DNA of 64,000 nucleotides from Exiguobacterium sp. SL-9. GTDB taxonomy: Bacteria > Bacillota > Bacilli > Exiguobacteriales > Exiguobacteriaceae. The notes under the pieces are model-generated. The model did no database searches and was not told the origin of the DNA. It saw nothing but the letters and a program-made list of their open reading frames with translations. This document shows, one piece after another, positions 33,672 through 44,538 of the stretch. Position numbers and translations under genes: made by a program. Each line of letters starts with the position of its first letter. The stretch's first letter is position 1. Where the stretch lies: assembly GCF_004336985.1 (NCBI RefSeq), contig NZ_SJUO01000003.1, forward strand, positions 248,001-312,000, given 5' to 3'.

Positions 33672-34529
33672 ATGGCATCATTACGTGAGATCCAGATGCG
33701 GATCACCTCGACCCAAAGCACGAAGCAAATCACGAAAGCGATGAACATGGTGTCGGCCTCGAAATTGAACCGCGCTCAAGGGAGCAACGCCAACTTCAAG
33801 CCGTACATGACCAAGTTGCAAGAAGTCATCTCGTCGATTGCCGGCGGTACTTCAGGCGCAACACACCCGATGCTTCAAGTCCGTCCCGTCAAACGGACCG
33901 GCTATATCGTCATCACGTCAGACCGCGGACTTGCTGGTGGATACAACGCCAGCGTCCTTCGTGACGTGTATCGCGAGTTGAAAGCCAAACACGGTTCAAC
34001 AGACGAATACCGTCTATACGTGATCGGGAAGGTCGGCGTTCAGTTCTTCAAGGCTCGTAACATTCCGGTGTACAGTGCCATGACAGGCTTGAACGACCAG
34101 CCAACATTCGTTGAAGTCGCAGAGATCGTCAAACAGACGGTCGGCGCGTTCAGTGAAGGCGAGATTGATGAATTGAAGCTCTGCTACAACTCATTCATCT
34201 CTGTCATCAGCCAAGAAGTGAAGATCGATCGATTGCTTCCGCTTGGGAATATCGAACAGACCGCATCTAATGTGATGTATGAATACGAACCAGAAGAAGA
34301 AACGATCTTAGCAGCGCTCCTCCCGCGTTACGCGGAAGGACTCATCTATGGCGCGCTCCTCGATGCGAAAGTATCGGAGCACGCGGCTCGGATGACGGCG
34401 ATGTCGAACGCGACAGACAACGCGGATGAACTCATCCGTGGACTCAAGCTCAAGTTCAACCGCGCGCGTCAAGCGGCGATCACACAAGAAATCACAGAGA
34501 TTGTCGGAGGTGCGGCTGCGCTTGAATAA
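33672..34529 (+). CDS. atpG: ATP synthase F1 subunit gamma
   Basis: The 285-residue rotor shaft. [32 protein letters not shown] (in two parts) forms the N-terminal coiled coil and the C-terminal helix reads [32 protein letters not shown] precedes ATG 33672. Confidence 0.98.
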   Translation: MASLREIQMRITSTQSTKQITKAMNMVSASKLNRAQGSNANFKPYMTKLQEVISSIAGGTSGATHPMLQVRPVKRTGYIVITSDRGLAGGYNASVLRDVYRELKAKHGSTDEYRLYVIGKVGVQFFKARNIPVYSAMTGLNDQPTFVEVAEIVKQTVGAFSEGEIDELKLCYNSFISVISQEVKIDRLLPLGNIEQTASNVMYEYEPEEETILAALLPRYAEGLIYGALLDAKVSEHAARMTAMSNATDNADELIRGLKLKFNRARQAAITQEITEIVGGAAALE

Positions 34530-34551
34530 GCGCACGCCCTCTAGATTGTAG

Positions 34552-35982
<1,431 letters not shown>

Positions 35983-36010
35983 GACCTACACGGAAGGGGG
36001 AAACTAGACG

Positions 36011-36421
36011 ATGAATACTCTTCACGTCAACGTCGTCACCCCGGATGGTGCAGCCTATGAGGGCGAGGCACGGATGGTCGTCGCAAAATCGGTGACTGGT
36101 GAACTCGGTATCTTACCGAAACACATCCCGATGGTGACACCGCTCGATATCTCAGTTCTCAAACTGCGCCACGAAGATGGTGGACGCACGCTGATCGCAC
36201 TCAGCGGCGGTTTCATGGAAGTTCGTCCCGACACGGTGACGATCTTAGCTGAAACAGCCGAAATGGCGGATAAAATCGACTACGACCGTGCTTCTGCGGC
36301 GAAAGTTCGTGCCGAGCGTCGTCTTCAAGACACGAAGCTCTCGGATCTCGAATTCCGCCGTGCGGAGCTCGCGCTCAAAAAAGCGATCAACCGCTTGAGC
36401 ATTCGCGATATTAAAGAATAA
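36011..36421 (+). CDS. atpC: ATP synthase F1 subunit epsilon
   Basis: The 136-residue rotor foot and regulator. A beta-sandwich domain (1-~85; [16 protein letters not shown]) is followed by two C-terminal helices ([15 protein letters not shown] type) that can inhibit ATP hydrolysis. AGGGGGGAAAC precedes ATG 36011. A strong terminator ends the operon here, so the next gene is separate. Confidence 0.97.
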   Translation: MNTLHVNVVTPDGAAYEGEARMVVAKSVTGELGILPKHIPMVTPLDISVLKLRHEDGGRTLIALSGGFMEVRPDTVTILAETAEMADKIDYDRASAAKVRAERRLQDTKLSDLEFRRAELALKKAINRLSIRDIKE

Positions 36422-36424
36422 CCG

Positions 36425-36458
36425 ACATCTCTCCTGTAGCCGCAGGAGAGATGTTTTT
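36425..36458 (+). terminator. Terminator of the atp operon
   Basis: A perfect 12-bp stem ACATCTCTCCTG / CAGGAGAGATGT, loop TAGCCG, followed by TTTT. Confidence 0.9.
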
Positions 36459-36593
36459 GTTTATCCACCGAATGAATCACGTTCCTTCTATATATAGGTC
36501 CAAAGTATCAAAAGTTTTACGACCAAATAGTGGAAGATAGGCCACGTTTATCCGATAATAGAGGTGGGAACTACGGTAAAGGAGCTAAAGGGA

Positions 36594-37790
36594 ATGAAAG
36601 TTTATGTGGCACGCCAACCGATCTTTGACCAAAAATTACGTGTCTGTGGCTATGAACTGTTGTATCGCCGCAGCGAGAAAAATATATTTGAACATGTCGA
36701 CGACGCCCTTGCGACTGCCGACGTGATTCACAACGCCTATCTCGTCTTTAACTTTCGGGAGTTGACAGAAGGGACGCGGGCGTTCATCAATTTTCCGCAA
36801 AATTTGATTGAGAGCGAAGTGCCAGCCTTGTTGCCGCGGCAGACACTCGTCGTTGAAGTACTCGAACACGTCGAGCCGACGGAAAAAGTTTTGGCGGCGT
36901 TACGTTCGTTGCGCCGTAAGGGGTATACGATCGCCTTGGATGACTTCGTGTTCGAGGAGAAGTATCGACCGCTCATCGGACTCGCTGATATCATTAAAAT
37001 TGATTATCAGGCGACACCGATTGACCAACAGAAGCGGTTGATCGATGCGCTCGGGCATCGCGTCGAATTTTTAGCGGAGAAGATTGAGACACCGTTCGAA
37101 TATGAAATCGCTAAGAACCTCGGCTATCACATGTTCCAAGGTTATTTCTTCAGCCGGCCGACGGTCGTCCACGGTGCCGAGGTTCATCCGCTCCGGCACA
37201 CGCTCGTCGAAGTATTGAAAGAGCTCGATGCACCGGAACCGAACTTCCGCCGCATCGCCAGTCAAATCGAACGGAGCGTCGACTTGTCTTATAAGATGCT
37301 GCGCTCGGTCAATACGGTCTATCAAAAAGGGCGTCACACGATTCAATCAATCGAGCAAGCCGTCGCCCGAATCGGTCTTGATGAGATGCGGCGCTGGTCG
37401 TATTTGATGCTGCTTCGTGAACTGCAGACGTCCGAATCAAAAGAGTTGATCAAACAGAGCGTCATCCGCGGCAAGATGATGGAGCTGATTGCTGCCGAGA
37501 CATTGCCGCGCATGACAGCGTTCGATGCGTTCATCACCGGAATTTTCTCGTCGCTTGACGTCATTTTAGACGAAGAGATGCAGTCGCTCGTCTCGGAGCT
37601 TCCGGTCGAACCGGTCGTCAAAGCAGCGTTACTCGGAGAAAGCAACGAGTTGCGTGGCTTGCTCGAGATGGTTCTCGCTTACGAGCAGTTGACGGTGCCT
37701 GTCGAGGAGACCGCGCCGGACTTGTCATCTTACTATGTCGAGGCGATTCGATGGAGTCAAACGTATGATGGTGAAATGAATAATGTTTGA
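36594..37790 (+). CDS. EAL-HDOD signalling protein (YuxH type), EAL domain degenerate
   Basis: A 398-residue cytosolic protein. The N-terminal half (~1-195) has the EAL fold: VYVARQPIFDQKLRVCGYELLYR, with ELL in place of EAL, then IALDDF and IKID. Several metal-binding residues of active c-di-GMP phosphodiesterases appear absent, so it is probably inactive or a c-di-GMP sensor. Residues ~200-385 are an HDOD domain (LSYKMLRSVNTVYQKGRHTIQSIEQAV region), a non-catalytic HD relative. This pairing is known in YuxH-like regulators linked to motility and competence. ATG 36594 follows AAAGGAG by ten bases. It sits between atpC and ywzB, where Bacillus has no such gene. Confidence 0.88.
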   Translation: MKVYVARQPIFDQKLRVCGYELLYRRSEKNIFEHVDDALATADVIHNAYLVFNFRELTEGTRAFINFPQNLIESEVPALLPRQTLVVEVLEHVEPTEKVLAALRSLRRKGYTIALDDFVFEEKYRPLIGLADIIKIDYQATPIDQQKRLIDALGHRVEFLAEKIETPFEYEIAKNLGYHMFQGYFFSRPTVVHGAEVHPLRHTLVEVLKELDAPEPNFRRIASQIERSVDLSYKMLRSVNTVYQKGRHTIQSIEQAVARIGLDEMRRWSYLMLLRELQTSESKELIKQSVIRGKMMELIAAETLPRMTAFDAFITGIFSSLDVILDEEMQSLVSELPVEPVVKAALLGESNELRGLLEMVLAYEQLTVPVEETAPDLSSYYVEAIRWSQTYDGEMNNV

Positions 37791-37797
37791 AATGTTG

Positions 37798-37851
37798 AAG
37801 GGACGTCAATTACTGTACTAAGGCCATGCGCCGGTTGACGTTCCTTTTTTT
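37798..37851 (+). terminator. Terminator after the EAL-HDOD gene
   Basis: AAGGGACGTCAA / TTGACGTTCCTT with one G-T pair and a loop of about 25 bases, then a T-run of seven. Confidence 0.7.
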
Positions 37852-37990
37852 GTATGCGGTTTATGGAGAGAAAGCGAGTTGATCGGATGAACCCATTCCA
37901 CCACTCACTTCAATGCTAAGTCTTTTTTTCTCTGACGCGACATGCTATGATTAAAAATGGTACGAATTTTTGAAAAGAGGGGAATCGTCG

Positions 37991-38209
37991 ATGCTGAACA
38001 CCGTGTTATCGCTCGTCATTTACGTCGTTGCGATTTACGTCGCTTGGTGGGCACTCATGCCGGTCAAATGGGACCGCGTGCTCAATCAAGTGAGGAGTCC
38101 GCAAGCAGCTGTCTTGCGCGTCCTCGTGGCCGTCGTCTTCGGTTCACTAATCGCCCAGTTCTTTTTGGAGTATATCCGATTGGCCCAGGCGCTCGCACCA
38201 TTACAGTAG
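37991..38209 (+). CDS. ywzB: DUF1146 family membrane protein (YwzB)
   Basis: A 72-residue protein with two predicted helices (~4-22 and ~42-62) separated by WWALMPVKWDRVLNQVRSPQA, in which the family core W-ALMPVKWD-VL is clear. Function is unknown. It lies between the ATP synthase operon and murA in most Bacillales, and here keeps that place. ATG 37991 follows AGAGGGGA. In sporulating Bacillus ywmB lies between it and murA; here a 243-base gap replaces it. Confidence 0.9.
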   Translation: MLNTVLSLVIYVVAIYVAWWALMPVKWDRVLNQVRSPQAAVLRVLVAVVFGSLIAQFFLEYIRLAQALAPLQ

Positions 38210-38274
38210 GCGGGAGAATGATTACTAAACTGTAATCCTGCTGTAACGTTTCCTATATGTTTATCGTGTAGGAT

Positions 38275-38298
38275 AAATTCGTCTGACATGACGAATTT
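38275..38298 (+). other. Stem-loop in the ywzB-murA gap
   Basis: AAATTCGTC / GACGAATTT with loop TGACAT, about 155 bases before murA. Only TTC follows, so it may be a weak terminator for ywzB or a leader structure. Confidence 0.45.
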
Positions 38299-38452
38299 TC
38301 ATCAGAATTTTATGAGTGCTATTATTAATTTTATTCTCTCTGGTGAAGCGTCACGTTTTACAAACCATCCTAGTAATCGACATAACCACATCCGGTGACG
38401 GATATCGACGTATAAAACAAAAAAACAACGAAGTTGGAGGACAAAGAGAGAT

Positions 38453-39754
38453 ATGAAGGATTTGATTGTAGTCCGTGGAGGACGTAAATTGTCAGGTACT
38501 GTGCGTGTTGAAGGAGCTAAAAACGCCGTACTCAAAACATTGGTTGCCACTCTTTTAGCAAGCGAAGGAAAGTCGGTACTTCAAAACGTACCACGCCTCG
38601 CTGACGTGTACACGATTAACAAAGTTCTTCGTCACCTCGGTGCAGAGGTTGCGTTTGACGAAGCAAATAACGAAGTCACTGTCGATGCGTCGGGCACAAT
38701 CAAAGACGAGGCGCCGCTTGAGTACGTCCGCAAGATGCGTGCGTCAATCCTTGTCATGGGTCCTCTCCTTGCTCGTCTTGGACATGCGCGTGTTGCGATG
38801 CCAGGCGGATGCTCGATCGGGTCACGTCCGATTGACCTCCACTTAAAAGGATTCGAGGCTATGGGCGCGAAGACGGTCATCGGCAACGGTTTCGTCGAAG
38901 CTTCAGTCGACGGTCGTTTGAAAGGTGCGAAGATTTACTTGGACTTCCCATCTGTGGGCGCGACAGAAAACATCATGATGGCGGCAGTCCTCGCTGAAGG
39001 GACGACTGTCATCGAAAACGTCGCCAAAGAACCTGAAATCGTCGACCTTGCCAACTTCTTGAACGGTATGGGCGCACACGTCCGTGGTGCCGGCACAGAA
39101 ACGATTCGAATCGAAGGCGTGGATAAACTTCACGGAGCTGAGCATTCCATCATCCCTGACCGCATCGAAGCTGGTACGTTCCTCGTTGCTGGAGCCATCA
39201 CAGGCGGCGACATCGAAGTCATCGGTGCTGAGCGCGAGCACCTTCGTCCGCTCATCTCGAAGATGGAAGAAATGGGCGTCAAGTTCGAGGATACGTCAGA
39301 AGGGATGCGCGTCATCGCACCGGACGTATTGAAACCGGTCGACGTGAAGACGATGCCACACCCTGGTTTCCCGACTGACATCCAAGCACAAATGATGGCG
39401 CTCGTCTTGAAAGCAGGTGGCACATCAGTCATCACGGAAACCGTGTTCGAGAACCGCTTCATGCACGTGGAAGAATTCCGCCGTATGAATGCAGACATTA
39501 AAATCGAAGGACGTTCAGCGATCATCAAAGGCGGCGTTCGCCTCCAAGGTGCTGAAGTCGTCTCGACCGATCTTCGTGCCGGTGCCGCGCTCGTCCTCGC
39601 TGGACTCATCGCGGACGAAGAGACACGCGTCGGCGATCTCTATCACATCGACCGTGGCTACGTCGACTTCCACAAGAAGCTTCAAGCACTCGGCGCTGAC
39701 ATCGAACGGATTCAAGGAAACGTTGAAGTTGCCGAAGAAATGGTCAAGAACTAA
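38453..39754 (+). CDS. murA: UDP-N-acetylglucosamine 1-carboxyvinyltransferase
   Basis: First committed step of peptidoglycan synthesis: phosphoenolpyruvate + UDP-GlcNAc gives enolpyruvyl-UDP-GlcNAc. The 433-residue length is standard. [10 protein letters not shown] holds the conserved Lys-Asn near residue 23; the catalytic and fosfomycin-binding cysteine is C120 in [14 protein letters not shown], so the enzyme should be fosfomycin-sensitive. [16 protein letters not shown] is the active-site loop region. ATG 38453 follows GGAGGACAAAGAG. Being next to ywzB and mbl, it is the MurAA orthologue rather than MurAB. Confidence 0.98.
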   Translation: MKDLIVVRGGRKLSGTVRVEGAKNAVLKTLVATLLASEGKSVLQNVPRLADVYTINKVLRHLGAEVAFDEANNEVTVDASGTIKDEAPLEYVRKMRASILVMGPLLARLGHARVAMPGGCSIGSRPIDLHLKGFEAMGAKTVIGNGFVEASVDGRLKGAKIYLDFPSVGATENIMMAAVLAEGTTVIENVAKEPEIVDLANFLNGMGAHVRGAGTETIRIEGVDKLHGAEHSIIPDRIEAGTFLVAGAITGGDIEVIGAEREHLRPLISKMEEMGVKFEDTSEGMRVIAPDVLKPVDVKTMPHPGFPTDIQAQMMALVLKAGGTSVITETVFENRFMHVEEFRRMNADIKIEGRSAIIKGGVRLQGAEVVSTDLRAGAALVLAGLIADEETRVGDLYHIDRGYVDFHKKLQALGADIERIQGNVEVAEEMVKN

Positions 39755-39769
39755 TTTATAGACTCATAG

Positions 39770-39798
39770 GAGCGAGGAGAGACTCTTCTCGCTCTTTT
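39770..39798 (+). terminator. Terminator between murA and mbl
   Basis: GAGCGAGGAGA / TCTTCTCGCTC, loop GAC, one G-T pair, then TTTT. Confidence 0.8.
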
Positions 39799-39831
39799 CA
39801 ATGAAGTAACGAACGGAGGAACCTACACACC

Positions 39832-40818
39832 ATGTTTTCAAAAGATATCGGGATTGATTTAGGAACAGCAAACGTCGTCATCCACGTCAAAGGTCGAGGC
39901 ATCGTCCTCGATGAGCCATCCGTCGTTGCCATCAAGCGTTCGACAGGGAAAGTGCTCGCTGTCGGGACCGAAGCGTATGAGATGGTCGGCCGTACGCCAG
40001 GCGACATCGTCGCCATCCGTCCACTGCGTGATGGGGTCATCGCTGACTTCGCGACAACCGAAGAGATGCTTCGTCATTTCGTCGAGAAAATCCAAGTCCG
40101 CGGTTTCTTTGGCGGAATTCGTATGCTGATCTGTACACCGGCGAACGTGACACCGGTCGAAGCAAAAGCGATCCGTGAGGCGGCTGAAAAGGCCGGTGCG
40201 AAAGAAGTCTTTCTCGCCTTAGAGCCGAAGGCAGCAGCGGTCGGTTCGGGTATGGATATCTGGAAGCCGGTCGGACATATGATCGTCGACATCGGTGGTG
40301 GGACGACAGACGTTGCCATCCTTTCGATGGGCGATATCGTCTGCGGCGAAACGATTAAAATCGCTGGAGACCGTTTCGATACGGATATCCTCCGCGCCAT
40401 CAAGGACAAGCATAAGCTCGTCATCGGTGAGCGGACAGCCGAGCAAATCAAGAAAGAGATTGCGACGGTCTTCCCGGGCGGCCGCAACGAGACGATGGAT
40501 ATCCGCGGTCGCGACATGGTGCGTGGGCTTCCACGTACGGTAACGATCACGTCTGAAGAACTCCGTGAAGCGATGGCCGAGTCGGCGAACGAAATCGTCG
40601 AAGCGACGAAACGCGTTCTTGAGCAAACGCCTCCGGAACTCGCGGCCGACATTATCGACCGCGGCATCATCATGACAGGCGGCGGCTCGCTCCTCCACGG
40701 CATCGATCAGCTCGTGGCCGAGCGTGTCGGGTTGCCGGTCATGATCGCCGAAGAACCGACGCTCAGCGTCGCGCACGGCACGGGCATCATGCTCGAGCAC
40801 TTGGATCGGTTGAAGTAA
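39832..40818 (+). CDS. mbl: Rod-shape protein, MreB/Mbl actin homologue
   Basis: A 328-residue actin-like ATPase that guides lateral wall synthesis. IGIDLGTANVVIHVKG is phosphate 1, VDIGGGTTDVAILS phosphate 2 and GGGSLLHGIDQLV the adenosine motif. KDIGIDLGTAN at the start and the neighbours (murA upstream, flhO/flhP further down) make Mbl the best paralogue call over MreB or MreBH. GGAGGAACC precedes ATG 39832. In B. subtilis spoIID, spoIIQ and spoIIID lie between murA and mbl; here only 77 bases separate the two genes. Confidence 0.96.
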   Translation: MFSKDIGIDLGTANVVIHVKGRGIVLDEPSVVAIKRSTGKVLAVGTEAYEMVGRTPGDIVAIRPLRDGVIADFATTEEMLRHFVEKIQVRGFFGGIRMLICTPANVTPVEAKAIREAAEKAGAKEVFLALEPKAAAVGSGMDIWKPVGHMIVDIGGGTTDVAILSMGDIVCGETIKIAGDRFDTDILRAIKDKHKLVIGERTAEQIKKEIATVFPGGRNETMDIRGRDMVRGLPRTVTITSEELREAMAESANEIVEATKRVLEQTPPELAADIIDRGIIMTGGGSLLHGIDQLVAERVGLPVMIAEEPTLSVAHGTGIMLEHLDRLK

Positions 40819-40826
40819 TATCATCT

Positions 40827-40861
40827 AAAGGTACGGCGTCTGTGGGCGTCGTGCCTTTTTT
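40827..40861 (+). terminator. Terminator after mbl
   Basis: AAAGGTACGGCG / CGTCGTGCCTTT with wobble pairs and an eight-base loop, then TTTTTT. Confidence 0.8.
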
Positions 40862-40920
40862 GTGTCCAAAACTGTTCGAATTTCCTGGAATTGGATAGAC
40901 TGAAGAAGGGAGGGATGTAG

Positions 40921-41071
40921 ATGAATCCATTGATCGATCGCCTGACCGCGAGGGGGTTATGCGGATGTGTATATCGTCGACCCAGCCTATACATGGACGT
41001 TTGTTGTTCCGCATGAAGCGGACTGGGGCCCATACTTCCTCACTAAATCAGGTAGAAAAGGGGATCATTGA
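40921..41071 (+). pseudogene. Short DUF4275-like gene with a +1 frameshift
   Basis: ATG 40921, behind GGGAGGG, opens a frame reading MNPLIDRLTARG; it then fails after five G's at 40952-40956. Dropping one G joins it to a frame encoding YADVYIVDPAYTWTFVVPHE and ADWGPYF, ending at TGA 41071, 49 residues in all. The second part resembles the C-terminal end of DUF4275 proteins (pattern Y-V-D---WT-V--HE---GPYF), whose full length is about 130-140. So it is either a decayed remnant of that family, a genuine short member with a homopolymer error in the assembly, or a slippage-regulated gene. It touches the SDR gene directly. Confidence 0.6.
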
Positions 41072-41833
41072 ATGACACGACCCATTACACTCATCACCGG
41101 TGTTAGCCGGACACAAGGTATCGGAGCAGCCGTCGCCAGAAAACTCGCTGCAGCAGGGCATGACTTGTATGTGACGCATTGGAGCCCGTTTGATGGGACG
41201 GAAGGCGTCGGGGCCGAACCAGACTTCATTGACGGTTTCGTCGACGAGTTACGGGCATCAGGAGCCCGCGTCGCACATGAAGCGTACGATTTAGCGTCTG
41301 GAGACGTAGAAGGGCTGCTCAATCGCGTCGAGGCTGTGCTTGGGACTCCGAGCCGTTTGATCAACAATGCGACGTATGAGCGACATGTGAGCGTCGATAC
41401 GTTCACGATGGAGACGCTACGTCGTCATTATCTCGTCAATAACGAAGGGACGCTCGGTCTGACGTTCGCCTTCATCGAACGATATAAACAGGCCGGGCAT
41501 ACGGACGGACGCATTCTGTTTATGGTATCCGGGGGAGCGGATGCATCCAATTTGGCCTATATCGCCACGAAAGGTATGTTGATTGCTATCACGCCAGCAC
41601 TGGCCAATGGAGCAGGACAGTACGGGATTTCCGTGAATGCGCTCGACCCAGGACCGACCGATACGGGTTGGATTGATGACGCGCTCCGTGAGCAACTCAT
41701 ACCGGTATTCCCACATGGACGCGTCGGCACACCTGAGGACACGGCCCGCTACGTCGCTTTTCTCATGGGGCCGGACGGGGCGTGGGTCAACGGACAACAT
41801 CTTCATGTCGACGGGGGCTTCGTCGGACGTTAA
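41072..41833 (+). CDS. SDR-family oxidoreductase
   Basis: A 253-residue short-chain dehydrogenase/reductase. The cofactor motif is TGVSRTQGIG (9-18, a variant of TGxxxGxG), NNA is at 98-100, and the catalytic residues are S153, Y163 and K167 in LAYIATKG. The end DGAWVNGQHLHVDGGF is typical of 3-oxoacyl-ACP-reductase-like members. Context gives no pathway; relatives in Bacillales are uncharacterised. ATG 41072 directly follows the stop of the frameshifted small gene, so both may share a transcript. A strong terminator follows. Confidence 0.93.
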   Translation: MTRPITLITGVSRTQGIGAAVARKLAAAGHDLYVTHWSPFDGTEGVGAEPDFIDGFVDELRASGARVAHEAYDLASGDVEGLLNRVEAVLGTPSRLINNATYERHVSVDTFTMETLRRHYLVNNEGTLGLTFAFIERYKQAGHTDGRILFMVSGGADASNLAYIATKGMLIAITPALANGAGQYGISVNALDPGPTDTGWIDDALREQLIPVFPHGRVGTPEDTARYVAFLMGPDGAWVNGQHLHVDGGFVGR

Positions 41834-41873
41834 AAAGAGCTTGTCCCATAGATAGGGACAAGCTTGGGTTGTG

Positions 41874-41914
41874 AACGAACCGATTCGCCAAACAGCGAGT
41901 TGGTTCGTTTTTTG
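41874..41914 (+). terminator. Terminator after the SDR gene
   Basis: A 15-bp stem with two wobble pairs, AACGAACCGATTCGC / GCGAGTTGGTTCGTT, loop CAAACA, then T's. A second palindrome (AGCTTGTCCC / GGGACAAGCT, 41838-41864) lies just upstream but lacks a T-run. Confidence 0.82.
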
Positions 41915-41966
41915 TATTTGATGAAAGGATGAGCGTATAAGATGATGTTGGTCGACAAGCTCTTTT

Positions 41967-42746
41967 TCAATGCCACGTATAGTCTTTATCGACAAAGAGT
42001 CGGGCAGCCAAATCCGTTTGTGGGAATGGCTTGCGCTTTGCGTCCAACCAATCATGGTAATCGCATAGACAGGCGTCGTCCAAGTGAAGCGAATACCCGT
42101 TGTTGATCGTCTGGACCGAGATACTCAAATCGTACTCGGCAAGCGTCTTCTTTAACCGATAGACAAGATTATAGACGTTATGGAGCGCCCGTTGCGGCTC
42201 GTCGATATCGGGATAAAGGGTTTCGGCAATCAACCACTTGTTAACGACTTTATCGCGATGGAAAATCAAGTAGGCGAACAGTTCCTCGGTCTTTTGCGTC
42301 GGCCATTTCACGAGGTCACCGTCTTGCGTCTTGACCGAGAAATGATCGAGACATTGAATCGTACACGTACGGTGATGGTCGATCGACATGGTCTCCGTAT
42401 ACCGTTTCAAGACACGGGGGACGAGGTCATGAATCATCTGTTCGGTAATCGGCTTGAGCAAATAGTGCGTCGCCTGTAGGTTGAACGCCTCGATTGCGTA
42501 TTGGCTATGCGCCGTCGTGAAGACGACTTGTGTCGTCTCAGGCAAGTGTTTGGCAAAATCGAGACCGTTCATTTGGGGCATCTCGATATCAAGAAAGACG
42601 AGGTCGACTTCTTGATTTGCGAGAAATTCGAGTGCTTGGAACGGATCTTGGAACGACCCCATCCATTTCAAGTTCGGTTCGGCTTGGATGAGGCGTTCCA
42701 TCATCCTTAAAATATGGTGTTCATCTTCAATCAAGATCGTGCGCAT
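41967..42746 (-). CDS. Response regulator with receiver and winged-helix/SARP-like domain
   Basis: A 259-residue regulator. The receiver (1-~120) has phosphoacceptor D53 in FLDIEMPQMNG, T79 region TTAHSQYAIEAF and K in LLKPITEQM. The output half (~140-259) shows WPTQKTEELFAYLIFHRDKVV, ALHNVYNLVYRLKKTL and a long YSLHLDD strand. This matches OmpR/SARP-type helices (REC-SARP) rather than LytTR. It overlaps the upstream kinase gene by 20 bases; GAGGATG inside the kinase is the ribosome site. Targets are unknown; its own divergent region carries a GAACGAT inverted repeat. Confidence 0.9.
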   Translation of the reverse strand: MRTILIEDEHHILRMMERLIQAEPNLKWMGSFQDPFQALEFLANQEVDLVFLDIEMPQMNGLDFAKHLPETTQVVFTTAHSQYAIEAFNLQATHYLLKPITEQMIHDLVPRVLKRYTETMSIDHHRTCTIQCLDHFSVKTQDGDLVKWPTQKTEELFAYLIFHRDKVVNKWLIAETLYPDIDEPQRALHNVYNLVYRLKKTLAEYDLSISVQTINNGYSLHLDDACLCDYHDWLDAKRKPFPQTDLAARLFVDKDYTWH

Positions 42747-44538
42747 GTTGCTCGTTCATCCTCTCTCGTTTTGGGAGTCGGATATGCACATGCGTGCCGA
42801 CTCCTGGTTCAGAATTTAATTTAAACGTGGCACCTGGTATGAAGTCGATCCGATTCTTGACGTTCGGGATGCCAATTCCGTTCGATCGTCTTAAGTGAGG
42901 TGCCGGGTTGAACCCGATGCCGTTGTCGGCGATTCGGATCTCAATTGCGTCATCTGAAGATTGTACTGATAGCATGAGTCGTTTGATACCTGTTTGTTTC
43001 ATCAACCCGTGTTGGACCGCGTTCTCAACGAGCGGTTGCAATAACAATGGTGGGATTGAGGCGTTGAGGACGGATTCGTCGATATCTTTCGTGATGGTGA
43101 ACGCGTCATTGAAGCGCGTCTGCTCGATCATCAAATATGAATCGATGACGTCGAGTTCTTGACCGAGTGAAATATCGGTCTCGGTACGTCCGTTCTCGAA
43201 AATGAAACGGACATACGTGCTCAAATGACTGAGCAAACGTGCCGCCTCGGTCGGCGCCGTATAACAAAGCGCAATCACGTTCCCAAACGTGTTGTATAGA
43301 AAGTGCGGCTTGATTTGGGCGTTGAAAAATGAAATCTCACTCTGTTTTGCGAACGTCTGCACTTCTCGTTTCTGTCGCTTATCCGTCGACAAGTGAATCG
43401 GGAGCAAGGTGAACATGAGCAAGAAGTAAATGAGCGACATGACGCTCGTATACAGCTCTTGATTCGGATGGTCAATCAGAACGTTAATCAACTGTCCGAC
43501 ATAGCCGATGATAAGTGAAATCGTGAACACGAGAAACTCGAACGGATAGCCGTCGTCTTTTCGTTCGAACAGCCAATTGATGTTCAGCCCGGTCCAGAAA
43601 AACGTGATGAACAGGACGTAAACCCAAGGGAATTGGTCAAAGGTCGCGTGCGCATCTTCAGGCAGCACCAAAGCGATCAAACTGAACGCATAGAGCGGGT
43701 AGGATGCGTATTTCAAAAAGTGCCGAAACGGGACACGTTCGAGACGTAACGCAAAGTTGATTAACATCGCGACGCTCAGGAGTGCCGTCATCAAATTTAA
43801 CTTATGGGCGAACACGTAAGACATCATAGGGACGATTTCGAATACAATCATTTGATCACTCGTCATAAGCGAGACACTGACGAGGAAAAAGAACGCAGCC
43901 CCATATAAATAGAGGGATTCCTTGCGGTGGAACAGCCAAACGATTGCGTAGAATGAAAAAATGAGGAGCGAGATGAGGATGATCACGAACTCATAACTGA
44001 AGTATTGATTATGGTAGGTCATCATATTGCTCGTTGGACCGATGAGAAGACTATCGGAAATACCAGTCGAGAGCTCATTTGTCTCAGCCGTTTGAATCGT
44101 CAAACGAAACGTCGGCGTACGCGTATCCAAAAGAACGAGATAGGCATGCCGAGGGTCTTCATCTGTCGATGCATAGACCGGTGAGACAGTTTCTCCATCA
44201 ATGAGGAGGTTGACGTGTGGGTGGTTACGCGGTACACGCAAAGCGTATTGACCGGCTGGAAGTGAAATGTCAGCTTCATAGGTTGCCATTTTATGTGGTG
44301 TCACATGTGGGATTTGTCGATAAGACTCGCGGTCGACTCGCTCGAGCAGGCTCGATTGAAAGCGCCACGTCCCGTCGAGACGCATGAGTTGTTCAGTCAC
44401 ACGAGAATCGGTCAAATCGGCCGTTCCTTGTGTGACAGTGACTGAGTCGTCGATCGTCTGTCCGCGCGTCAAGGCGTAGCCGCCTGCGAGCGCGAAGAAG
44501 ATCATCAACACGACCAGCCCAATCGATTTAGGGGTCAT
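42727..44538 (-). CDS. LytS-like histidine kinase with 7TMR-DISM sensor
   Basis: A 603-residue membrane kinase. One N-terminal helix (~8-24) is followed by an extracytoplasmic beta-sandwich (~30-185; DGTWRFQSSLL, jelly-roll-like 7TMR-DISM extracellular type). About seven transmembrane helices span ~190-385 and a His_kinase domain (PF06580) follows: ISFFNAQIKPHFLYNTFGNV has the phosphoacceptor histidine of this class. The ATPase shows LLQPLVENAVQHG and RIADNGIGF. DISM domains often bind carbohydrates or small ligands. ATG 44538 is chosen because GAAGGGA is eight bases away; ATG 44544 is too close. It is divergent from the kinase at 44720. Confidence 0.92.
   Translation of the reverse strand: MTPKSIGLVVLMIFFALAGGYALTRGQTIDDSVTVTQGTADLTDSRVTEQLMRLDGTWRFQSSLLERVDRESYRQIPHVTPHKMATYEADISLPAGQYALRVPRNHPHVNLLIDGETVSPVYASTDEDPRHAYLVLLDTRTPTFRLTIQTAETNELSTGISDSLLIGPTSNMMTYHNQYFSYEFVIILISLLIFSFYAIVWLFHRKESLYLYGAAFFFLVSVSLMTSDQMIVFEIVPMMSYVFAHKLNLMTALLSVAMLINFALRLERVPFRHFLKYASYPLYAFSLIALVLPEDAHATFDQFPWVYVLFITFFWTGLNINWLFERKDDGYPFEFLVFTISLIIGYVGQLINVLIDHPNQELYTSVMSLIYFLLMFTLLPIHLSTDKRQKREVQTFAKQSEISFFNAQIKPHFLYNTFGNVIALCYTAPTEAARLLSHLSTYVRFIFENGRTETDISLGQELDVIDSYLMIEQTRFNDAFTITKDIDESVLNASIPPLLLQPLVENAVQHGLMKQTGIKRLMLSVQSSDDAIEIRIADNGIGFNPAPHLRRSNGIGIPNVKNRIDFIPGATFKLNSEPGVGTHVHIRLPKRERMNEQHAHDLD

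Noticed and set aside
40074-40703. 209-residue minus-strand frame over mbl
   Set aside because: Antisense shadow of a conserved actin-like gene; no ribosome site.
41838-41864. AGCTTGTCCC / GGGACAAGCT palindrome as a terminator
   Set aside because: No T-run follows; a better terminator lies at 41874-41914.
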